This document shows positions 7,418 through 12,270 of a stretch of DNA of 12,270 bases, in pieces. The stretch covers positions 1 through 12,270 of the forward strand of contig QMVA01000023.1 of assembly GCA_003660865.1 (NCBI GenBank), in the 5' to 3' direction. The DNA is from Candidatus Nanohalarchaeota archaeon. Its GTDB lineage: Archaea; EX4484-52; B79-G9. A program made the position numbers and the translations under genes. The notes under the pieces were generated by a model. The model saw nothing but the letters and a program-made list of their open reading frames with translations, was not told where the DNA came from and ran no database searches. Positions within the stretch are counted from its first letter, which is position 1. The number at the start of each line of letters is the position of its first letter.

Positions 7418-9181
7418 TTACCGCACTGTAACTGATTTTGCAAGGTTCCTTGGCTTGTCAGGGTTGCAGTTGCGCAGTACGGCAAGCTTATAGGCAAGAA
7501 TCTGGATAGGTATAATTTGTGTGATAGGATCAAAGTAACTGGTTTCAGGAACCTTGATAAAATAGTCGTAAATCTCGTTGTTGTTCGGGCCGATGCCGAT
7601 GATGTATGCGCCACGCGCCTTGACTTCCATGACGTTGCTGACAGTTTCTTTTTCATTGACCGGGGAAACAAAGGCAATAACTGGTGTGCCTTTCTCAATC
7701 AGTGCAATGCTCCCGTGCTTGAGTTCTCCTGCAGCAAAACCTTCGGCATGTATGTATGTGACTTCTTTTATCTTTAGTGCTGCTTCAAGGGCTGTCGGGT
7801 ACTGTAGGCCTCTGCCGATTGTAAATATATTGTCCTTGTCTTTCAGGATATCTGCAAGACCTTTAATGTGGTCTCTTGTACTTCTTGATGTGAGGTTGTA
7901 AACCTGATTCTGCGCCACGTCAAGAACACTTTTGCCCTCGTTGTGATTTCCAATGCATGCGTATGCGAGAAGTGTCATGACGGCGAGCTGTGATGTGTAT
8001 GTCTTTGTCGAAAGTACGCAGATTTCCGGTCCTGCATTCATGTGAAGCGTATGATGAGATGTTCTCATGAGGCTTGAGCCCATGTTATTGACAATTGAGA
8101 GTACTTTGCTGCCTTTTTCTTTTGCGGTCTTTACGGCATCAAGCACATCAGCAGTCTCACCGGACTGCGACACTGCAATCACTAATGTCTCATTGCATAA
8201 GAAATTTTTATAATATCTAAATTCGGATGCATATACAACATTGATGTGCATCTTTGCAACAGCGGAAAAAATGTAGCTTGCAGACAGGCAGGCATGATAA
8301 GATGATCCGCATGCGACGAAAAATATGCCTTTTGCGTTATTAATCCAAGTTGCGATTCTTTTTATTTTTTCAGGGTCCTGTTCAGATGCTCTTTTGATTG
8401 TTTCGCTTTGCTCTGCGATCTCCTTTAGCATAAAGTGCGAAAACTCGCCTTTCATTGACTTCTCAACATCCCATTCAATACTGTCGACTTCGCGCCTGAC
8501 CGGCTGCATATCAGATAGATTGTAAACATAGACGCCGTCATTGATGATGGCGACATCGTTATCATAAAGATACATGACACTTTTTGTGTGCTCAAGAAAC
8601 GCGGGAATATCTGATGCTGCGAAATACTCATTATCTCCTATACCGACAACCAGTGGTGAGCCTCTTCTTGATGCGACCATGATGTCATCTTCTGCATTGA
8701 TGGCAACAACCGCGAAACTCCCTTCAATCCTTAGGAGAGCAGTTCTCACGGCATCTACAAAGCCTGTGTCCTGATTCATATATTCCCTGATAAGATGAGG
8801 TATTACTTCTGTGTCGGTTTCGCTTTTGAACTTATGGCCTTTTGATTTCAGTTCAGTTCTCAGGGCCTGGAAGTTTTCAATGACACCATTATGAACAACA
8901 GCAATCTTTTCAAGGGGGCATAAATGCGGGTGCGCATTTGCTTCAGATACTCCTCCATGAGTTGCCCAGCGTGTGTGTCCTATCCCGATATTGCCTGCGA
9001 ACCTGCTGAAATCAATGTCAGTATGTTCGATGTTTTCGACTGCTTTGGATATGCTAAACCTGTTTTCAGATGAGGTGCAAAGACCCCAGGAATCATAACC
9101 CCTGTATGACAGTTTTTTAAGTCCTTCAAATAATACTTTTGATGCGTCTCTTTTTCCCCAGTATCCAATAATTCCGCACAT
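7418..9181 (-). CDS. glmS: Glutamine:fructose-6-phosphate aminotransferase (isomerising), GlmS
   Basis: Makes glucosamine-6-phosphate from fructose-6-phosphate and glutamine in the cytoplasm, the entry to UDP-GlcNAc and amino-sugar glycans. At 587 aa it is near the usual 600. The N-terminal glutaminase (1-230) has the nucleophile Cys2 (exposed when Met is removed), GHTRWATHG (68-76), NAHPH (82-86), HNG (97-99) and ETDTEV (121-126). Two SIS domains follow: CGSSYHA (291-297) and SQSGETADV (338-346), then IGRGLQYPTALEAALKIKE (455-473) and HAEGF..GELKHG (478-490). The C-terminus DKPRNLAKSVTV carries the sugar-site Lys582. The usual RGYDSAG reads RGYDSWG here. A GGTGATC Shine-Dalgarno sits 4 nt before the ATG. 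The giant surface gene lies downstream in the same direction; the regulator diverges upstream. Identification is secure. Confidence 0.98.
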   Translation of the reverse strand: MCGIIGYWGKRDASKVLFEGLKKLSYRGYDSWGLCTSSENRFSISKAVENIEHTDIDFSRFAGNIGIGHTRWATHGGVSEANAHPHLCPLEKIAVVHNGVIENFQALRTELKSKGHKFKSETDTEVIPHLIREYMNQDTGFVDAVRTALLRIEGSFAVVAINAEDDIMVASRRGSPLVVGIGDNEYFAASDIPAFLEHTKSVMYLYDNDVAIINDGVYVYNLSDMQPVRREVDSIEWDVEKSMKGEFSHFMLKEIAEQSETIKRASEQDPEKIKRIATWINNAKGIFFVACGSSYHACLSASYIFSAVAKMHINVVYASEFRYYKNFLCNETLVIAVSQSGETADVLDAVKTAKEKGSKVLSIVNNMGSSLMRTSHHTLHMNAGPEICVLSTKTYTSQLAVMTLLAYACIGNHNEGKSVLDVAQNQVYNLTSRSTRDHIKGLADILKDKDNIFTIGRGLQYPTALEAALKIKEVTYIHAEGFAAGELKHGSIALIEKGTPVIAFVSPVNEKETVSNVMEVKARGAYIIGIGPNNNEIYDYFIKVPETSYFDPITQIIPIQILAYKLAVLRNCNPDKPRNLAKSVTVR

Positions 9182-9185
9182 GTAT

Positions 9186-9192
9186 GATCACC
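9186..9192 (-). promoter_or_regulatory. glmS Shine-Dalgarno site
   Basis: GGTGATC on the minus strand, 4 nt before the glmS ATG, matches the 3' end of archaeal 16S rRNA (GAUCACC). It fixes the start that exposes Cys2. Confidence 0.75.
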
Positions 9193-9279
9193 ACACGTAT
9201 ATTATCCTATCATCTTTAAAAGCCTTTTTGAAAATCGCATACAAGCACAATGATTGAGTTTATAGTGAATGGACATAAG

Positions 9280-9289
9280 CTTTATAAAG
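9280..9289. promoter_or_regulatory. Palindromic TATA box between glmS and the divergent regulator
   Basis: CTTTATAAAG is a perfect 10-bp palindrome, so it reads as a TATA box on both strands. Rightward, transcription would begin near 9312, about 50 nt before the regulator ATG. Leftward, it would begin near 9256, about 75 nt before the glmS ATG. A second possible glmS TATA (CTATAAAC, about 9257-9264) lies closer to the gene, so a shared core promoter is possible but not certain. Confidence 0.5.
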
Positions 9290-9316
9290 ATTGTGACCTA
9301 ATTCGGACTATTATTA

Positions 9317-9337
9317 TGGTACTAATGATACCAGTAA
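9317..9337. promoter_or_regulatory. Imperfect inverted repeat near the predicted regulator transcription start
   Basis: GGTACTAATGATACC is an imperfect palindrome, followed by AGTAAC, which mirrors the first TACT. It sits just after the predicted rightward start site, where a DNA-binding protein could block transcription. It could be an operator for the adjacent winged-helix regulator (autoregulation), but the symmetry is weak. Confidence 0.25.
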
Positions 9338-9352
9338 CAATTGATTTGTAGT

Positions 9353-9358
9353 GGTGAT
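9353..9358 (+). promoter_or_regulatory. Shine-Dalgarno site deciding the regulator start
   Basis: GGTGAT lies 3 nt before ATG 9362. An in-frame TTG at 9341 would place this site inside the coding sequence and has no site of its own, so ATG 9362 is preferred. Confidence 0.65.
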
Positions 9359-9361
9359 GGA

Positions 9362-10309
9362 ATGAATGCCAGATTGCTTAAAGAAAAAAATGGTGTGCTG
9401 TACTCGAAAACAATTAAACTTGAGAATGATCCTGAAAACCTCAAAGGTCTTCTTAATAATCAGCGCTGGAAAATATTGAAATTGATTACTGAAAGACCGA
9501 TTTACCCTGCCCAGATAGCGAAGAGGTTGAAGATCCATGAACAGAAGGTGTACTATCATATCAGGCAACTTGAGATGAATGGCATTATAAAGGTGGTCAG
9601 CAAGGTCGAAAAGAAAGGTGCTCTTGCGAAGTTTTACGCTCCAACGACTTATGGCTTCGCACTTGATCTTCCTGGCGGCGATGAGAAGACAATAGATTTT
9701 CCAAAGTCAAACCAGTCAGGTAAACTGAAGCAATTTCTTTATCCTCATATGATGAATGGGAGACTTAATTCTACGATTGTGGTTGGATCGCCTGATCCGC
9801 ACGGTCCGCGCCAGGTCAGGTCAAGGGACGGTCACTATGCAATTGAGCTTGGGCTCTTTTTGGGGCAATACGGGGTTACTGCAAAGGATTTTTGCGCGCG
9901 CCTCGATGTGGATATAAAGGCGGAGAATAAGATTAATGAAAATCTTATTCTTGTCGGCGGGATACTTACAAATATCATAACAAAGGAACTTAACCCGTAT
10001 CTTCCTATAAGATATCTTGAGGATAAGTTCCCTTACAGGTCAATATTTTCAGAGGTTACGAACAAAACGTATCCTGACGATAATATTGGCATAATATCGA
10101 AAATCGTGAATCCAAATAATACTGAGAAGAGTATCATTCTTATTGCAGGGAATACTAATGGGGGTACGAAGGCTGCGATTATCGCCTTTACACGCTATAC
10201 GGATAAGGTCCTTGGGAAGTATTCGGGGGAAGATAATTGGGGATGCCTGGTGCGCGGGTTTGATATGGATGGGGATGGGAAGATTGACAGTGTTAAGGTT
10301 TTGGAGTAG
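9362..10309 (+). CDS. Winged helix-turn-helix regulator with C-terminal S-layer-like domain
   Basis: 315 aa from the ATG; cytoplasmic, with no signal peptide or membrane segment. Residues 33-100 form an ArsR-like winged helix: QRWKILKLITE, then AQIAKRLKIHEQKVYYHIRQLE as the helix-turn-helix, then a Lys-rich wing and FYAPTTYGFAL. The C-terminal half (about 136-315) begins VVGSPDPHGP...RDGHYAIELGLFLGQ and continues with NLILVGGILTNIITKELN and SIILIAGNTNGGTKAAIIAF. It ends with DMDGDGKIDSVKVLE. The VGG...N and IAG...T blocks and the Asp-rich tail recall archaeal S-layer protein domains (inference from pattern). It diverges from glmS across a palindromic TATA box and converges with the glycosyltransferase with 3 nt between stops. 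A plausible role is control of envelope or amino-sugar genes, the C-domain acting as sensor or dimeriser. The DNA-binding half is secure; the C-domain assignment is moderate. Confidence 0.85.
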   Translation: MNARLLKEKNGVLYSKTIKLENDPENLKGLLNNQRWKILKLITERPIYPAQIAKRLKIHEQKVYYHIRQLEMNGIIKVVSKVEKKGALAKFYAPTTYGFALDLPGGDEKTIDFPKSNQSGKLKQFLYPHMMNGRLNSTIVVGSPDPHGPRQVRSRDGHYAIELGLFLGQYGVTAKDFCARLDVDIKAENKINENLILVGGILTNIITKELNPYLPIRYLEDKFPYRSIFSEVTNKTYPDDNIGIISKIVNPNNTEKSIILIAGNTNGGTKAAIIAFTRYTDKVLGKYSGEDNWGCLVRGFDMDGDGKIDSVKVLE

Positions 10310-10310
10310 G

Positions 10311-10324
10311 TTTTACTTTTTCTT
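10311..10324 (+). terminator. T-rich terminator of the regulator gene
   Basis: TTTTACTTTTTCTT follows the regulator stop codon directly. Archaeal termination typically occurs at T-runs without a hairpin. The run overlaps the lysine codons that end the convergent glycosyltransferase. Confidence 0.45.
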
Positions 10325-11476
10325 GTGTCCTGTGAGCTTTCGTTTTGCAAATCTTTTGTAGATTTTTTCAATCTTTTGCGCGGATTCAGATTGCTGATGC
10401 CTGGAGAATATCTTTTTGCAGTTTTTTGCCATTTTCTTCCTTAACTCTTCTTTGTTGAGGAGATATGTGATTTTCTTTGAGAGCGATTCTACGTCATTTT
10501 TGCATATAAATCCATTGACCCTGTCTTCAATAAGATGTTTTGATGCGTTGTGGTCGCCATCGACTACGATTACAGGCAAGCCGCAGGCGTTTGCTTCCAG
10601 CACTGCGGTTCCGAAGCCTTCCCGCAATGACGGGAAGATGAATAATTTTGAGGATTTCATGTAAGAGAGGACGTCATCATGGCACCTTAAAAAGCCTAGG
10701 AATTCAATCCTGTCTTCGAGTTTGTGTGTTTTTACCAGTGATTTCAGTTTCTTTTTTTCAGGGCCGTCTCCTATAATTGCGCATGTTACGTTGGGATTAA
10801 GATTTTTCATTGCTTTTATCAGCAGTTCTACGTTCTTTTCCTTTATCAGTCTCCCGCAAAAGAGCAGATCATACTTTTCGGGTGATGGGAGGATTTGCGA
10901 AAGATTAATGGGTACTGTTGGCTGAACGATTACAATTTTTTCTTTTCTGACACCAAGTTTCGATACCAGGTCTTTTTTTGTCTTTCTGGAGTTAGCGATT
11001 ATCATGTCAGGCAGTTTGACTGTTCCTTTTTCAATTAATATGCCTATTATGTATAAATGTGGTCCAAGATAATCGTACCATTGGTGACCCCATACCTCGT
11101 GCCATGTGATGATCATTGGCTTTCTTCTGAAAAGACAATACAACTTAACAATAAAATTTGGAAGATACGGGAACTCATTTGAGTCAATGAGGTCATAATT
11201 GTTTTTCAGGAAGTGAGGTATCAGGTGAAGTGAGAATTTGATGGCTTCGCGTATAGATCTTCTCTTATCCTTGTTGTACAGGTTTTTGCATTTGCATACG
11301 CCATGATAATGGATTTTGTCTCTTACAAAAGAAGAGTCACCGCCCCACCATTTCATCCCGATCAGATGGACCTCATGCCCTCTTTTTCGAAGCGATTTTG
11401 CAATATTGTAAGTCCTTCTTTCTGCGCCGCCATTTACATAGGGGCAGATTACGTCAGATACTATAGCAATTTTAAT
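10313..11476 (-). CDS. GT4-type glycosyltransferase with apparent AUU start
   Basis: Transfers a sugar from an activated donor, probably in making surface glycans or glycoprotein sugars; donor and acceptor are not predictable. From ATT at 11476 it is 387 aa and begins (M)KIAIVSDVICPYVNGGAERR, the usual GT-B N-terminus with the GGAE loop (16-19). C-terminal signature: LLFCGRLIKEKN (205-215), IGDGPE (235-240), and PSLREGFGTAVLEANACGLP (282-301), with the E-x7-E pair at Glu286 and Glu294. The C-terminus is Lys-rich, ending KKK. No membrane helix is clear. The first in-frame ATG (11356) would remove 40 residues including GGAE. No ATG, GTG or TTG lies between it and the upstream in-frame TAG (11492-11494). 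Last gene of the small-protein/DUF1616-like set, 23 nt after the previous stop. The family is secure; the start is strongly argued but unusual. Confidence 0.93.
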   Translation of the reverse strand: MKIAIVSDVICPYVNGGAERRTYNIAKSLRKRGHEVHLIGMKWWGGDSSFVRDKIHYHGVCKCKNLYNKDKRRSIREAIKFSLHLIPHFLKNNYDLIDSNEFPYLPNFIVKLYCLFRRKPMIITWHEVWGHQWYDYLGPHLYIIGILIEKGTVKLPDMIIANSRKTKKDLVSKLGVRKEKIVIVQPTVPINLSQILPSPEKYDLLFCGRLIKEKNVELLIKAMKNLNPNVTCAIIGDGPEKKKLKSLVKTHKLEDRIEFLGFLRCHDDVLSYMKSSKLFIFPSLREGFGTAVLEANACGLPVIVVDGDHNASKHLIEDRVNGFICKNDVESLSKKITYLLNKEELRKKMAKNCKKIFSRHQQSESAQKIEKIYKRFAKRKLTGHKKK

Positions 11477-11479
11477 AAT

Positions 11480-11485
11480 ATCACC
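11480..11485 (-). promoter_or_regulatory. Shine-Dalgarno site placing the glycosyltransferase start at AUU
   Basis: GGTGAT on the minus strand is followed by ATT-ATT-AAA. The second ATT (11474-11476) lies 6 nt after GGT-GAT's GGT, the same distance as in the regulator and close to the 8 nt in glmS. No ATG or GTG is at the expected position. Confidence 0.65.
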
Positions 11486-11499
11486 TGAATTCTATAAAT

Positions 11500-11946
11500 C
11501 TAAGAAACTTCCATGGCGTAAAAGTGGATTCCTTGAGTCTTGTTTAAATACTGTATATCTACGATTACCTTGTGAGTGACTGAATGATTTGTGTCAAGGG
11601 GTAGTGTGTACTCTTCTGTGAATGTTTCGTTGTCTTTGAGTGTTGTTTTCCTGTTTCTTAGAATGCTATTGTTGATTAAGAAGCGTACGTTGTATTCTGT
11701 TTCTTTTCCTTCGTGATTTGTGATCCCATACTTGAAAGTCGCTGCATTTTTCGCAGGGGCCTTTTCATAGTCAAGAAAATAAAGTTCGGTGAAGCCATTA
11801 TCTTTTGTGCCTGTAAGAACCAGGAAAGTAATCACAATAATTCCAACTATACAAGCGATTGTTACACTTTTAAAGATGATATTGTCTTCTGTTTCCACGT
11901 AGTAACAAATACAAGAAAATATTAAATAACTTGCGCTGAAGTACAC
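11500..11946 (-). CDS. DUF1616-like membrane-anchored envelope protein
   Basis: 148 aa from a GTG. Residues 2-16 are hydrophobic and 26-45 form a clear membrane helix (VTIACIVGIIVITFLVL). The outside part begins GFTELYFLD and carries KYGITNHEGKETEYNV, which resembles the C-terminal extracytoplasmic domain of DUF1616 proteins: a beta domain found in archaeal membrane proteins, often near surface polysaccharide or glycosylation genes. Full DUF1616 proteins usually have several N-terminal helices; here there are at most two. The GTG directly follows the in-frame TGA ending the upstream small gene, and no Shine-Dalgarno is seen, so start by translational coupling or a later GTG (Val17) are both possible. 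It precedes the glycosyltransferase by 23 nt in the same direction. The function is unknown. Confidence 0.7.
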   Translation of the reverse strand: MYFSASYLIFSCICYYVETEDNIIFKSVTIACIVGIIVITFLVLTGTKDNGFTELYFLDYEKAPAKNAATFKYGITNHEGKETEYNVRFLINNSILRNRKTTLKDNETFTEEYTLPLDTNHSVTHKVIVDIQYLNKTQGIHFYAMEVS

Positions 11947-12174
11947 TCAAATATCCAGCAGTGAATCAATGTGGTGGTTTGCTGTCCGCATCTCCTTACT
12001 TAGCTTTAGAGTGACACCTTCTGATTTTTCAAACTCCTCAATATCCTTTTGAATTGTACGAAATATGCGCAATATGTCTATACTTTTCGTGTCCATCTTA
12101 TCCATCTTATCCATCTTATCCATCTCATTCTGGCATTCCTTTATCCGGAGCAGGGCACTATCGCTATTTCGCAC
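11947..12174 (-). CDS. Small helical protein with MDK repeats, function unknown
   Basis: 75 aa from a GTG start; charged and helix-prone, with no signal peptide or membrane segment. Residues 18-29 read MDKMDKMDKMDT, encoded by a 9-bp tandem repeat. The C-terminal half (RIFRTIQKDIEEFEKSE...LSKEMRTANHHIDSLLDI) looks like amphipathic or coiled-coil helix. I do not recognise a family. The GTG follows an in-frame TGA directly, and the TATA box implies a very short leader, so a leaderless start or a later Met are both possible. It is first in the putative operon with the DUF1616-like and glycosyltransferase genes, and shares its frame with the former across one TGA. It may be a regulator or the cytoplasmic part of a split membrane protein; both are guesses. 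Confidence 0.6.
   Translation of the reverse strand: MRNSDSALLRIKECQNEMDKMDKMDKMDTKSIDILRIFRTIQKDIEEFEKSEGVTLKLSKEMRTANHHIDSLLDI
12093..12128 (-). repeat. 9-bp tandem repeat encoding Met-Asp-Lys
   Basis: Three exact copies of CCATCTTAT (plus strand, 12093-12119) are followed by one copy with a single change (12120-12128). The unit is a multiple of three, so copy-number change would add or remove MDK without shifting the frame. Confidence 0.85.
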
Positions 12175-12205
12175 TCATTCCTTTTCTTTAACTCACCTTA
12201 CGCAA

Positions 12206-12213
12206 AATATAAA
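12206..12213 (-). promoter_or_regulatory. Archaeal TATA box for the small-protein/DUF1616/glycosyltransferase operon
   Basis: TTTATATT on the minus strand, about 32 nt before the GTG of the small gene. Standard 25 bp spacing puts the transcript start near 12180, leaving almost no leader. An AAGGTGAG further upstream (about 12192-12199) would lie outside the transcript or be too far from the GTG to serve as its ribosome site. Confidence 0.45.
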
Positions 12214-12237
12214 TGGCACATTACATTAATATAACTC

Positions 12238-12270
12238 ATGAATACAAAAATGCTCGACTTATATACAGAT
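12238..12270 (+). CDS. Possible start of a transposase gene (partial, runs off the right edge)
   Basis: ATG at 12238 opens 11 codons, MNTKMLDLYTD, with no stop before the edge. The LDLYTD start resembles the N-terminus of some DDE transposases that continue with YL-x-S and TATGLS (recalled pattern, inference). It diverges from the small-protein gene, with about 60 nt between. No ribosome-binding site or terminal inverted repeat could be confirmed. If correct, an insertion-sequence end lies between about 12180 and 12237 and may supply or disrupt the promoter of the small gene. Confidence 0.3.
   Translation, partial: MNTKMLDLYTD

Noticed and set aside
7402..7698. A 98-codon minus-strand frame overlapping the 3' end of glmS
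   Set aside because: It is an alternative frame of glmS; the conserved DKPRNLAKSVTV C-terminus is in the glmS frame.
7517..8774. Plus-strand open frames opposite glmS
   Set aside because: They are shadows of a fully conserved enzyme gene and show no recognisable domain.
9341..9361. TTG start adding 7 residues to the regulator
   Set aside because: The Shine-Dalgarno GGTGAT would fall inside the coding sequence; it is correctly placed for ATG 9362.
9314..9568. Minus-strand frame overlapping the start of the regulator
   Set aside because: It runs antisense through the winged-helix coding region and lacks start signals.
11303..11488. Plus-strand frame opposite the glycosyltransferase N-terminus
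   Set aside because: The minus strand encodes the conserved GT4 N-terminus here.

Overview
This window most likely comes from an archaeon, and probably a DPANN-type lineage such as Woesearchaeota or Pacearchaeota (inference). The pointers are archaeal TATA boxes (CTTATATAT, CTTTATAAAG), Shine-Dalgarno sites of the GGTGATC/GAGGT type, a winged-helix regulator of archaeal style, a DUF1616-like envelope protein, and a very large secreted Cys-rich, Asn/Thr-rich protein with Ig-like domains typical of DPANN surface proteins. No rRNA, tRNA or CRISPR array was seen.

Layout. Positions 1-7136 (minus strand) form one uninterrupted open frame of at least 2378 codons that runs off the left edge. It encodes a secreted protein with a signal peptide, two Ig-like domains, an array of about 1000 residues with over 100 cysteines, three MopE-like Asp-rich metal-binding-type motifs, an FN3-like domain, further beta-sandwich domains and a DUF11-like domain. 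Its own TATA box and Shine-Dalgarno sequence lie at 7144-7237. Upstream, in the same orientation, is glmS (7418-9181), glutamine:fructose-6-phosphate aminotransferase. It diverges from a plus-strand regulator (9362-10309) that joins a winged helix-turn-helix to a C-terminal domain resembling archaeal S-layer domains. A palindromic TATA box lies between the two. The regulator converges with a three-gene minus-strand set, read in the order: small helical protein (11947-12174), DUF1616-like membrane protein (11500-11946), GT4-type glycosyltransferase (10313-11476). The last 33 bases may open a plus-strand transposase gene.

How the genes may work together (inference). GlmS makes glucosamine-6-phosphate, the entry to UDP-GlcNAc. 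The glycosyltransferase and the sequon-rich giant protein suggest a cell-surface glycoprotein theme, and the S-layer-like half of the regulator fits it.

Main points for a second look: the Cys-rich array; an apparent AUU start codon for the glycosyltransferase; the DUF1616-like frame separated from the upstream small gene by a single in-frame TGA; and the wHTH/S-layer-like fusion opposite glmS.
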